A stretch of 60,774 nucleotides of DNA. It comes from Spirillospora albida (GTDB lineage Bacteria; Actinomycetota; Actinomycetes; Streptosporangiales; Streptosporangiaceae). Numbering within the stretch: position 1 is the first letter of the stretch; every line of letters begins with the position of its first letter. Of this stretch, positions 49,475 through 57,769 are shown one piece after another. Position numbers and translations under genes: made by a program. The DNA is taken from NCBI RefSeq assembly GCF_000718255.1, contig NZ_JOFJ01000028.1, positions 1-60,774 of the forward strand. The letters are read 5' to 3'. The notes beneath the pieces are model-generated. The model worked only from the letters and a program-made list of their open reading frames with translations, ran no database searches and was not told the origin of the DNA.

Positions 49475-50974
49475 TCAGTCCTCTCCTATGTCCTTGAGGG
49501 GTAGCGACTTCAGTGTGTCGGGCGGGGCGTTCCACTTCTGGAGGGTCGAGCCGCTGCAAGCGGCCACCACCAGCTTGCTGACCCCCTGGCCGCCGGTGAA
49601 GAAGTCGGGCGGGTCGGCCTTCGGGTCGGTGGGCGAGAGGCAGTAGCCGTAGCCGTCGATGATCCGGTAGCCGGTTTCGTAGTTGCCCGTGTTGGTGTGG
49701 ACGGTCCAGGTGACCTCGCGGGACGCGCTGCTCGGGCACGACACGATCGTGACGTAGTAGCCGGCGGACGGGTTGCCGGGGCTGCGCAGGCAGCGGTTCC
49801 CGCTCGGCGGCTTGGTGGTGATCAGTCCGGTGGCGCTGCCGGCGCCGTCCGGGATCGTCGGCAGGGTCCACTTCTGGTTCCAGGCGATGGCGGTGGGGTC
49901 GGGGGCCTGCTTGCAGGGCCAGACGATGAGGAAGGCGGCGTTGATCTTCTGGTCGGTGACGTCGATACAGCGGCCGAACTGGCTGAAGTTGACGAGCTGG
50001 CCGCTGGCGGCGCCCGCCGCGCCGGCGCCGACGGCCGCCTCGGGGGCGAACGTCTGCTTGGTGTTGTAGTTGACGTAGCAGCCGCCGGACTTGTGGGCGC
50101 CGAGGATGACGAGGCTGCCGTCCACGCCGGGGTTCTGCAGGTTGAAGCAGAGCCGGTTGAGGGTGCGGCCGTCGGACGTGCCCTCGAAGTTGGCCGCGTC
50201 GTTGACGCTCCACTGCTGCTGCGGCTGGGTGGTGGTCGCGCAGGGCTGGAACCGGACGATCGCGCCCGCCGCGGCGGGGCTTCCGGCGTCCAGGCACAGG
50301 CCCAGCGGGAGGGCGTCGGAGCGGGAGCTGACGAGGGTGAGCGTCAGGTTCGGGTTGTAGGAGAAGGTCTGCTTGCCGCTGCCGGGGCTGCAGACCCGCA
50401 TGTACAGGGGTGTGCCCGGGGACGGGGAGTCGGCTCCGGCGTCCATGCACAGGTCGGTGCCGCCGGACGGCCGGTAGAGGTGGATCGGTCCGCCGGCGAT
50501 GTTCTGGTTGGTGGTCCGCACGCGGTAGACGCCGCGGAGGGTGCGGGTGGCGCTGGCGCTGGTGCCGCGGGAGCGGAACGACGCGAACTGGGGGGTGCGG
50601 AGGGCGCCGCCGCCGCCCGCGCAGGGGATGCGGTTGGCAATGAGCCAGGCGGCGTCCTTGCCCTGGGGGTCGCCGGCGAGGTACTCGATCGTCACCTCGT
50701 AGCGGCCGATGCCCGCGGGGCCGCGCACGGGGCCGCAGGGCAGCCGGGTCAGGTCGCCCTCGGTACCGGTGCCGGCGCTGCGGGCGGCGCGGACGTGGCC
50801 GAGCGCGACGTCCAGTCCGGTCTGGGCGGCGCGGAGGGCCTGGTCGCGGGCGGCGGTGCGCCGGGTCGTGCTGATCTGGGCGAGCATGACGGGGACCAGG
50901 AGGCTGGTCAGCAGGACGCCGACCAGCGTCACCAGAAGGGCGATGGCGAGGGAGCCGCGGTCGTCGCGGGTCAT
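49475..50974 (-). CDS. PilX-like pilus protein with ricin-type lectin repeats
   Basis: 499 residues from ATG 50974, overlapping the previous stop (ATGA). N-terminus MTRDDRGSLAIALLVTLVGV then LLTSLL is a prepilin-like membrane helix (cleavage would be after Gly7) without the Glu at +5, as in PilX-type proteins. From about 160 on, two beta-trefoil ricin-like domains: LCMDAGADSPSPGTPLYMRV, LGLCLDAGSPAAAGAIVRFQ, then QQQW, CIDVTDQKINAAFLIVWPC, NQKW and LQKW. Such folds bind sugars. Likely a surface-exposed minor or tip pilin with adhesive function (inference). Last gene of the pilus operon. Confidence 0.8.
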   Translation of the reverse strand: MTRDDRGSLAIALLVTLVGVLLTSLLVPVMLAQISTTRRTAARDQALRAAQTGLDVALGHVRAARSAGTGTEGDLTRLPCGPVRGPAGIGRYEVTIEYLAGDPQGKDAAWLIANRIPCAGGGGALRTPQFASFRSRGTSASATRTLRGVYRVRTTNQNIAGGPIHLYRPSGGTDLCMDAGADSPSPGTPLYMRVCSPGSGKQTFSYNPNLTLTLVSSRSDALPLGLCLDAGSPAAAGAIVRFQPCATTTQPQQQWSVNDAANFEGTSDGRTLNRLCFNLQNPGVDGSLVILGAHKSGGCYVNYNTKQTFAPEAAVGAGAAGAASGQLVNFSQFGRCIDVTDQKINAAFLIVWPCKQAPDPTAIAWNQKWTLPTIPDGAGSATGLITTKPPSGNRCLRSPGNPSAGYYVTIVSCPSSASREVTWTVHTNTGNYETGYRIIDGYGYCLSPTDPKADPPDFFTGGQGVSKLVVAACSGSTLQKWNAPPDTLKSLPLKDIGED

Positions 50975-51636
50975 GGGGTGGTCCTCCCCTCGGTGCAGAC
51001 GGCGCTGGTGTCGGAGTCCGACGAGGTGTTCAGGGCGGCGAACGTGACGTCGATGCTGGCCTTCCCGGTTCCGGCGGTGATTCGCAGTCGGAGGCGCTGG
51101 AACGGGAACCTCGTCTCGCTCGGGGTGAGGCCGAACGGCGGGTCCGGCTGCTTCGCGGTGACATCGGACGCGAGGACCGTCCAGGGGCCGGGCGTCTTGC
51201 CCTGTTCCCACCTGCGGTACTGGAGGCGCCGGGTGGCGGTGTCGAGGCGCAGCCCGGTGCAGGTGGGGGCGGCCGTGTTGCGCGTCAGGTACTCGACGTG
51301 CTGGTTCGCTCCCACGAACGCGGGCTGGCTGATGCCCGCGGCGTAGCGGATCTCGCGGTCGAGGCGCTGGTAGACGGTGGTGATCTGGCTCTGCGCGGAC
51401 GCGACGGACTGGGTGGCGTTCGCGGCGCGGGTCATGTGCAGGATCGCGCCGGTGAACATGGCCATCAGCACCGACATGATCGTCATGGTGACGGTGAGCT
51501 CGATCAGGGTGACGCCGTCGTCGCCCTGGGGGCGGCCGGGGCTCGTCCGGGTCCCGGACGGGTCGGGCAGGGTGCCGAGGCGGAACGGCGCAAGTGGCCT
51601 GCGGCGGGACGTGAGCGGCCGGGGTCGGGGCGTCAT
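50971..51636 (-). CDS. PilW-like minor pseudopilin
   Basis: 221 residues from ATG 51636, overlapping the previous stop by ATGA. A basic Pro/Arg leader of 41 residues ends in RPQGDDG|VTLIELTVTMTIMS, a type IV prepilin cleavage site with Glu at +5, followed by the hydrophobic helix. The rest is a short globular domain (SQITTVYQRLDREIRYAAGI, FPFQRLRLRITAGTGKASID). Probable minor pilin in the initiating tip complex. Confidence 0.82.
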   Translation of the reverse strand: MTPRPRPLTSRRRPLAPFRLGTLPDPSGTRTSPGRPQGDDGVTLIELTVTMTIMSVLMAMFTGAILHMTRAANATQSVASAQSQITTVYQRLDREIRYAAGISQPAFVGANQHVEYLTRNTAAPTCTGLRLDTATRRLQYRRWEQGKTPGPWTVLASDVTAKQPDPPFGLTPSETRFPFQRLRLRITAGTGKASIDVTFAALNTSSDSDTSAVCTEGRTTP

Positions 51637-53714
51637 TGGATCGTCCAGACGAACATGGAGGTGGCGGTTCGGCCGGCGCCGTCGCGGACGGTGAGCTTGA
51701 CCGTGTGTCGGCCTGGCTCGGTGGGACGTCCGGTGATCTTGCCGGTGGTGGTCATGGTGAGGCCGGTGGGCAGTCCGGTGACGGCCCAGGTGCGGGCGGT
51801 GTCGCCGCCGGAGGCGGCGGCGGTGACGCTGACGTCGGCGGTGGTGCCGGACGTCCGGTCCGCGATGGGCGAGGTGACGGCCAGGCCGCCGGTCGCCGCC
51901 GTGACCGTCCATACGAAGGTGACGGGGTCGGCGGTGCCCTGCGCGTCGGTCGCGGTGACCGTGACCAGGTAGCGGGTGCCGGCCGTCGGGGTCCCGGTGA
52001 TCACTCCGGTGCTGGGGGCGATGGCGGTGCCCGGGGGCAGGTTCGCGGCCGTCCAGGTGTAGGGGGCGGTTCCGCCGGTCGCGGAGGGGCGGATCGGCGT
52101 GATGGCGGTGCCCGCCCGCCCGTTCTGGTCGGGGACGGTCTGGACGGCCAGGGACGAGACCTTCCAGGTGAAGGTGGCCTTGTCGGCCACGTTGAACTTG
52201 TCGGTGACGGTGACGGTCACGGGCTTGGCGGCGGCGGGTGTGGTGGGCTTGCCGGTGACCCGGCCTGTGGAACGGTCCAAGGTGAGGCCGTCGGGCAGGC
52301 CGGTGGCGGCCCACGACAGCGGCGCGGTGCCGCCGGCGTGCGCGATCGGCAGCGCGACCTCGTTGCCGACGGGCGTCACCTGGTCGCCGGGGGCCGTGAG
52401 GCGCGGGACGTCGTTGATCGTCCAGTCGAAAGCGGCGGTGCCGACGAGCGTGAACGCGTCGGTGGCGATGGCGGTGACCCGTGCGCTGCCCGGCGCGGTG
52501 GGGGTGCCGCTGATCACGCCGTCCGACGACATCTTCAGGCCGGCGGGCAGCCCGGTGGCGCTCCAGGTGATCGGCGGGGCGCCGCCGGACGCGGTGATCT
52601 GCAGGTCGACCGGGACCGACACCTCGCCGACCTGGTCGCCCGGGTTGCGGGCGGCGGGCGGCGGCGCGGACCTGCGCGGGTTGAAGATCGGGTCGTCGGC
52701 GCCGCTGACCAGCAGCGCGTCCGCGTATCCGCAGACGCCGCCGGTGCAGCTCCGGTCCGGCCACGTCACCGCGACCGCGACCCGGAAGAACTCGACGTCG
52801 CCGGACGCGGGGGCGGCGTCGCACGCCCCGCCCGCGGGCGACTGCCAGCAGCGGCCCACGTACCAGGACCGCTTGTAGAGGACGTTGTTGACGGTGATGG
52901 CCGTGTCCGGCCCTTCCAGCGGGAGCGCCGCGTCCCTGCCGTCGGTGGGGGCGGCTTTGGCGTCCCAGGCCCGCTGCATGTCGGCGAGGAAGGGCGCGGC
53001 GACGGCCGCGGGCTCCGTCCACTGCTGGAGCGTCGCGGCCTCGCCGCGCCCGTCCGAGACCGCCCCGCCGCGCAGCGCCCGGACCCGGTCGGTCCCGTCC
53101 CCGACGAGTTGCACCGCGACCTGCCGGCCGCGCTGCTCGTTCATTCCGCCGACCGCCCGCGCGAAGAAGGTGCTGAGCGCGGTCATCACGACCCCGATCA
53201 CGGCGATCGCGACGATGACCTCGGTGATGGTGAACCCGGCGTCGCGTCCGGCGGTGCGTACGCGGCGCGTCGCCCCACGGGCGGCGGGGTGCGCCGCCTG
53301 ACGCGACGCCGCCGCGCGCGGCGTCGGACGCGTCGCGCCACGGATGGCCGAGTGCGATGCCGACGGTGCCGCCGGGCGCGACATCGACGCCGTCGCGCGA
53401 CGTGTCGTCATGCGCGCCATGAGGCGTGTCGCGAGGCGGGCGGCCAGGTGCCGGCGGAGCGACATGCCGGGGGTCGGGCGGGTTTCCGAGGACGCCGCCG
53501 GGCGCGTCGCGAAACGGACGGCTTGACGCGCCCGGCGTGCCGTCGCCCGCGGCGCCGGACGTGTCGCCGCGTATGTCGCAAGGCGCGTTGCGGCGCGACC
53601 CGGCGTCGCGCGTGACGCGGCGGGGTGCGCCGCCGCGCGGGCCGGTGACAGGTGGGAGGCCCGCCGCAGGGTCGCGGACGCGGTGTGCCGGGGGCGCGGG
53701 TCGAGCGGGTGCAT
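51633..53714 (-). CDS. PilV-like minor pilin with four Ig-like (He_PIG) repeats and long Arg-rich leader
   Basis: 693 residues. ATG 53714 is chosen for AAGGAGG five bases upstream. The first about 160 residues are an Arg/Ala/Thr/Pro-rich leader, unusually long, ending in GRDAG|FTITEVIVAIAVIGVVMT, a prepilin site (Gly160/Phe161, Glu at +5). A globular segment follows with WYVGRCWQSPAGGACD. The last about 340 residues hold four repeats of the type WSATGLPAGLKMSSDGVISG TP, a putative immunoglobulin-fold. It overlaps the next gene by ATGA. Likely a long surface stalk on the pilus tip (inference). Alternative shorter starts such as MSLRRHL exist. Confidence 0.8.
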   Translation of the reverse strand: MHPLDPRPRHTASATLRRASHLSPARAAAHPAASRATPGRAATRLATYAATRPAPRATARRARQAVRFATRPAASSETRPTPGMSLRRHLAARLATRLMARMTTRRATASMSRPAAPSASHSAIRGATRPTPRAAASRQAAHPAARGATRRVRTAGRDAGFTITEVIVAIAVIGVVMTALSTFFARAVGGMNEQRGRQVAVQLVGDGTDRVRALRGGAVSDGRGEAATLQQWTEPAAVAAPFLADMQRAWDAKAAPTDGRDAALPLEGPDTAITVNNVLYKRSWYVGRCWQSPAGGACDAAPASGDVEFFRVAVAVTWPDRSCTGGVCGYADALLVSGADDPIFNPRRSAPPPAARNPGDQVGEVSVPVDLQITASGGAPPITWSATGLPAGLKMSSDGVISGTPTAPGSARVTAIATDAFTLVGTAAFDWTINDVPRLTAPGDQVTPVGNEVALPIAHAGGTAPLSWAATGLPDGLTLDRSTGRVTGKPTTPAAAKPVTVTVTDKFNVADKATFTWKVSSLAVQTVPDQNGRAGTAITPIRPSATGGTAPYTWTAANLPPGTAIAPSTGVITGTPTAGTRYLVTVTATDAQGTADPVTFVWTVTAATGGLAVTSPIADRTSGTTADVSVTAAASGGDTARTWAVTGLPTGLTMTTTGKITGRPTEPGRHTVKLTVRDGAGRTATSMFVWTIQ

Positions 53715-53742
53715 CGGGCCTCCTTCCAAAGGGTTCGATGGG

Positions 53743-54312
53743 TCAGTTCGAGGTGGCGACGTGGAAGACCTGGAGGGAGACCGACAGGTCCGCGCGGTCC
53801 GACTCGTCGTCCTTGGGGACGACGTTGACGCTCGTGATGAGGACGGCGCGGGGCTGCTCGTTCTGGAGGCGGTCCAGGAAGCGGACCTGGGCGGCGGCGG
53901 TGCCGGTCGCGTTCACCACGACGGGGACGGACATCGCCTGCGCGTCGCCGGCGGCGGCGCCCGTCGCGGTGCCGACGGTGACGCCCCCGACGGACATGCC
54001 CGTCGCGTCCGCGGCGGCCTCGACGTGGCGCAGGAACTGCGACATGGCGGGCGTCGCGGGGAGGGCGGCGCGCGCGCCGGCGAGGCGCGTCCGGTAGGCG
54101 GGGAGCTCGGCGTTCTGCGTGCGCAGCTGGTTGAGGCGGCGCTGCAGGACGTCAGCGCGGTCGCCGGCGGCGGTCGCGGCGGCGCGGACCTCGTCGGTCT
54201 CGGCGCGCTGCGGGCCGATGAACAGCAGCCAGCCGAGGGCGAGGAGGGCGGCGGCGACGAGCGCGCCGCCGAGCACCCACAGGCGTTCGCGCGGGCCGGT
54301 GGTCGTCGGCAT
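53743..54312 (-). CDS. pilO: Type IV pilus alignment protein PilO
   Basis: 189 residues from ATG 54312 (a GTG directly before it is an alternative). Short cytoplasmic start, one membrane helix (WVLGGALVAAALLALGWLLF), a coiled segment (VLQRRLNQLRTQNAELPAYR) and a ferredoxin-like domain (ATGMSVGGVTVGTATG, VRFLDRLQNEQPRAVLITSV). The order after pilN is the usual pilMNO. Its start overlaps the pilN stop. Confidence 0.85.
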   Translation of the reverse strand: MPTTTGPRERLWVLGGALVAAALLALGWLLFIGPQRAETDEVRAAATAAGDRADVLQRRLNQLRTQNAELPAYRTRLAGARAALPATPAMSQFLRHVEAAADATGMSVGGVTVGTATGAAAGDAQAMSVPVVVNATGTAAAQVRFLDRLQNEQPRAVLITSVNVVPKDDESDRADLSVSLQVFHVATSN

Positions 54313-54980
54313 CACTGGGCTCCTCGCGGGGTGGTGTAGCGGCCGCTGAGGGCCGCCTTGACGATGTCCAGCTGAACGGTGAACCGGACGGTCTTCCCCG
54401 TCCGGGTGGCGTCGGTGAGGCGGGCGTTGCCGACGCCCTTCACCTCCGTGAGCGCGTCGAGGTAGCCGGCGGCGGCCCGGTTGTCGGGGGCGTTCCCGAC
54501 GAGGGTGAGGGCGCCGATCGACGTGCCGCCCTGCGCGGGGGCCGTGGCGAGGACGGCGTTGACGCCGGTGACTCGGACACCGGCCGGCGCGGCGGCCCGC
54601 AGGTCCGCCAGCAGGCCGGGCCAGCGGACGTCGCGGGCCAGGAGCGCGGCGAGGCGCCCGTCGGTGAGCTGCAGCTCCCGCTGCGCGCCGACGAGTTCGG
54701 CGAACGGCTTCTGCTGCTGCTGGAGCCGCTGGACGTTGCGTTCGGCGGCGACCAGGTCGTCCTCGGCCATCGAGGTCTGCGCGGCGACGAGGCCGTAGCA
54801 GCCGCCGAGGAGGACGACGTACGCGCCGAGCGCGGTGAGGACGGTCCGCCGGATGCGGCGGCCGCGGCGGGACGCGGTGATCTCCGGCGGGAGGAGGTCC
54901 GCTACGAGGTCGGGGACGCGCAGCGCGGAGGCGCCCGGGACGCGCAGCACGGCGGTGTCGTCCGTGAACGGGATCGTCAT
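54312..54980 (-). CDS. pilN: Type IV pilus assembly protein PilN
   Basis: 222 residues from ATG 54980, overlapping pilM by ATGA. N-terminal cytoplasmic tail, one membrane helix (VLTALGAYVVLLGGCYGLVA), a coiled coil (LVAAERNVQRLQQQQKPFAE) and a C-terminal periplasm-type domain (IGALTLVGNAPDNRAAAGYL). It bridges PilM inside and PilO outside. Confidence 0.87.
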   Translation of the reverse strand: MTIPFTDDTAVLRVPGASALRVPDLVADLLPPEITASRRGRRIRRTVLTALGAYVVLLGGCYGLVAAQTSMAEDDLVAAERNVQRLQQQQKPFAELVGAQRELQLTDGRLAALLARDVRWPGLLADLRAAAPAGVRVTGVNAVLATAPAQGGTSIGALTLVGNAPDNRAAAGYLDALTEVKGVGNARLTDATRTGKTVRFTVQLDIVKAALSGRYTTPRGAQ

Positions 54981-56017
54981 GAGGTCACTCCCAGCGTGAG
55001 GCCGACGGCGATGGCCGCCGCGGGGCCGAACCGGTCGAGGTTCTCCAGGGCGTCCTGGCCGCGGCGGCTCCGGTCGGCGGCGCCGCGGAGCCGGACCGCC
55101 GGGTCGGCGTAGCGGACGTCGAGGCGGAGCTGCGCGCCGAGCGTCCGGGCGAGGCCGGGCAGGGCCGCGCCGCCGCCGGCCAGGACGAGCCGTCCGACCT
55201 GGACGTTCCGTTCGCCGGCGCTCAGGTACGCGAACGAGCTGTGGATCTCGCGGGCGAGAGGCGTCACGGCGGCCTCGACGGCCTCGGCGGCCGCGGGGTC
55301 GGCGGCGTCCAGCCCGGCGCGGCGCTTGAGGTCCTCGGCGTCGGCGGCGGAGATGCCGAGCCGCGCCGCGATCGCCGCGGTGATCTCGGCGCCGCCGCGC
55401 GGCAGCGCGCGGACGATCAGCGGCACGCCGTCCTCGTGGACGATCATGCTGGTGATGTGGTCGCCGATGTCGACGATCGCCTCGACCCGCCCGTCCAGCC
55501 ACGACACGCCGCGCACCAGCGCGAACGCGGCGAGGTCGACGCGCGCGACGTGCAGCCCGGCGCGTTCGGCGGCGTGCACGGCGGTCAGCAGGGTCTGCTT
55601 CGGCGCGGCGATGAGCATCCCGCGGACCTGCCGGTCGGCGTCGGGCTCGGCGAGCGGGTGGAAGTCGAGGACGGACTCCTCCAGCGGCAGCGGCAGCGGG
55701 TCGCGGACCTGCAGCGGCAGGGCGGCGCGGCGCTGCGCGGCGGGCAGGTCCGGGACGGTCGTGTCGCGGACGACGACCTGGGGGCTGGTCACGCCGAGCA
55801 CGACCTTGCGGCTGCGGAACCCGGCGGTGGACCACAGATGCCGCAGCGCCTGCGTCACGGCCTTGTCGTCCTGGACGACGCCGCCCCGCACCGCGCCGGG
55901 CGGCAGCGGCGCCGCGCCCGACCGGACGAGCGACGGGCCGGAGCGGCCGCGGCCGGTCTCGACGGCGCGCACGGCGGTCGAACCGATGTCCAGTCCGATC
56001 AGTGTGGTGGTCGCCAT
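54977..56017 (-). CDS. pilM: Type IV pilus assembly ATPase-fold protein PilM
   Basis: 346 residues with the actin/FtsA fold: TTLIGLDIGSTAVRAVETGR (phosphate 1), VEAIVDIGDHITSMIVHEDG (phosphate 2), LVLAGGGAALPGLARTLGAQ (adenosine motif). PilM forms the cytoplasmic ring that recruits the motor ATPases and binds PilN. First gene after a 156-bp gap carrying four palindrome copies; begins the MNO-pseudopilin set, all overlapping by a few bases. Confidence 0.92.
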   Translation of the reverse strand: MATTTLIGLDIGSTAVRAVETGRGRSGPSLVRSGAAPLPPGAVRGGVVQDDKAVTQALRHLWSTAGFRSRKVVLGVTSPQVVVRDTTVPDLPAAQRRAALPLQVRDPLPLPLEESVLDFHPLAEPDADRQVRGMLIAAPKQTLLTAVHAAERAGLHVARVDLAAFALVRGVSWLDGRVEAIVDIGDHITSMIVHEDGVPLIVRALPRGGAEITAAIAARLGISAADAEDLKRRAGLDAADPAAAEAVEAAVTPLAREIHSSFAYLSAGERNVQVGRLVLAGGGAALPGLARTLGAQLRLDVRYADPAVRLRGAADRSRRGQDALENLDRFGPAAAIAVGLTLGVTS

Positions 56018-56042
56018 GGGGCTCCTCGGTCAGGGTCCGGCC

Positions 56043-56162
56043 GGTTCTGTCAGAACCGGCCGTGAGTCGGGTCGTGGGTCCCGGTTCTGCCAGAACCGGG
56101 CGGTGGTGCACCGGTTCTGGCAGAACCGTTTTGAGTTGTGCGGCGCCGGTTCTGTCAGAACC
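56043..56162. repeat. Four palindrome copies between pilD and pilM
   Basis: Copies at 56043-56057 (gtc), 56083-56097 (gcc), 56113-56127 (ggc) and 56148-56162 (gtc); centres 40, 30 and 35 bp apart. They fill almost all of the 156-bp space upstream of pilM and are the rightmost copies in the window. Confidence 0.95.
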
Positions 56163-56173
56163 GGCGGCGATCG

Positions 56174-56950
56174 TCAGATCGGCGGGGCGAGCAGGGACGT
56201 GTACCAGGACGCGACCGGCGCCGCGGCGAACACGGCGAGGAACGCCCCGGCGAGCATGAACGGGCCGAACGGCAGCGCGGTCTTGCGTCCGGCGCGTCCG
56301 GACAGCAGCAGCGCCGACCCGGCCAGGCCGCCGAGCAGGAACCCCGCCAGCACGCCGATCAGCACCGCGGACCAGCCGAGCGGGCCTAGGCACAGGCCGA
56401 GGAGCCCGGCGAGCTTCACGTCGCCGAACCCCATCCCGCCCGGATACAGCCAGGCGAGCGCGTAGTACCCCGCCCACACCGCCGCCATCGCGGCGACCGC
56501 GCGGGCCGCGTCCGTCCAGCCGCCGGTGACGACCGCCGGGACGAGAAGCACCGCGCAGACCGCGTAGGACGGCAGCACGATCGCGTCCGGCAACCGGTGG
56601 ACCCGCAGGTCGATGACCGTCAGCGGGACCGCGACCGCCGCGAGGTACAGGTACAGCGGCAGCGTCGCCGACAGCCCGAACCGGGCCGTGACCGCGGCGA
56701 ACAGCACCGCGGTCGCCAGCTCCACCAGCGGGTACCGGACGGGGATGCGGCACCGGCAGTGCGCGCACCGCCCCCGCAGCAACAGCCAGCCGGCGACCGG
56801 GACGTTGTGCCACGGCCGGATCGGGGTGCGGCACTCCCCGCACCGCGACCCGGGCCACAGCAGCGACTCGCCCCGGGGGACCCGGTGGATCACCACGTTG
56901 AGGAACGAGCCGACGAGCAGCCCGAACACCCCCGCGATCGCCGCGATCAT
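56174..56950 (-). CDS. pilD: Prepilin peptidase PilD
   Basis: 258 residues from ATG 56950, giving a first membrane helix at once (AAIAGVFGLLVGSFLNVVIH). Zinc-type cysteines CGEC ... CAHC in the first loop, then the two catalytic aspartates: LTVIDLRVHRLPD and GMGFGDVKLAG. About seven membrane segments. It cleaves the leader of PilA and the pseudopilins and N-methylates the new end. Length is normal. Confidence 0.95.
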   Translation of the reverse strand: MIAAIAGVFGLLVGSFLNVVIHRVPRGESLLWPGSRCGECRTPIRPWHNVPVAGWLLLRGRCAHCRCRIPVRYPLVELATAVLFAAVTARFGLSATLPLYLYLAAVAVPLTVIDLRVHRLPDAIVLPSYAVCAVLLVPAVVTGGWTDAARAVAAMAAVWAGYYALAWLYPGGMGFGDVKLAGLLGLCLGPLGWSAVLIGVLAGFLLGGLAGSALLLSGRAGRKTALPFGPFMLAGAFLAVFAAAPVASWYTSLLAPPI

Positions 56951-57141
56951 CGCCGCCGCCCCCGTCCGGGGAACGGCGGGCGAACCGGTGAGCTCAACAC
57001 GAAACCGCTCCCTTCTTCGGTGACATGGACGAAATCTCTGAACCGGATCGGCCACATGGGTCGTTCTGGTCGCTCGGTGGATCCTGGTGCTCGGTGAGGG
57101 CACCCCGCCGGTGCCGAGCGCCCGGGTGGCAGTCGTCGGGT

Positions 57142-57182
57142 GCCGCGTCCTGGTCACGGATGCCCGTGGGACAGGACGCGGC
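57142..57182. terminator. Hairpin downstream of pilA
   Basis: gccgcgtcctg (57142-57152) pairs perfectly with caggacgcggc (57172-57182), 19-base loop, 36 bp beyond the pilA stop. May limit read-through so that the major pilin is made in excess. Confidence 0.65.
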
Positions 57183-57217
57183 CCGCGACCGAGCGGTCAG
57201 CCACCCATGACCGGTTG

Positions 57218-57673
57218 CTAGCTGCAGCCGGTGAGGTTGGCGGCCGACTTGACGGACCCGCCCGACGCGCTGTTGTAGACGTAGATCTTCTGGCCGTCGT
57301 TGTTCTGGGCACAGATGACGTAAGACGCGGTGTTGTTCTTGACGTACACCTTGTTGCCGGGAGACACCGCGATGGTTCCGCCCGTACCGCTGTTCTTGGC
57401 GGCGAGCGAGAGATTGGCGCCCTCGGCGCTAGCCGCCGTGTCCGGGTAGGCGTTGCCGTTCTCGGTGTAGAACTGCTCCACCGCGCTGACGGCGCCGCGG
57501 ACGTCGGACTCGGCGGACTTGTTGGCCGCGCCCTTGCGGTAGTTCATGTAGACGGGGACCGCGATGGCGACGAGCACGCCGATGATCACGACGACGACCA
57601 GCAGCTCGATCAGCGTGAAGCCGCCGTCGCCGTTGTCGCGCCGGGCGTGGGCCCGGTCGAGGATTTCCTTCAT
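57218..57673 (-). CDS. pilA: Major type IV pilin PilA
   Basis: 151 residues. Short leader MKEILDRAHARRDNGDGG, cleavage at Gly18/Phe19, then FTLIELLVVVVIIGVLVAIA with Glu at +5. The globular part (YRKGAANKSAESDVRGAVSA, VEQFYTENGNAYPDTAA) matches type IVa major pilins, and two cysteines (VICAQN, LTGCS) may form the C-terminal disulphide loop. Between pilC and pilD, with a hairpin after it. Confidence 0.95.
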   Translation of the reverse strand: MKEILDRAHARRDNGDGGFTLIELLVVVVIIGVLVAIAVPVYMNYRKGAANKSAESDVRGAVSAVEQFYTENGNAYPDTAASAEGANLSLAAKNSGTGGTIAVSPGNKVYVKNNTASYVICAQNNDGQKIYVYNSASGGSVKSAANLTGCS

Positions 57674-57769
57674 GGGTTCTCCTATGAGGGTTTTGTTAGG
57701 CCGGCCGGGCGTTCGCCGGACGGAGGGGGGAGCTTGGGGCCGTCCGGGTGGGGACGGGGTTCGGGCTCG

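Noticed and set aside
38643..56162. Palindromes as LexA/SOS boxes
   Set aside because: Actinobacterial SOS boxes are GAAC-N4-GTTC; these have the opposite arm order (GTTC then GAAC), a fixed 15-bp length and cluster around parAB rather than repair genes.
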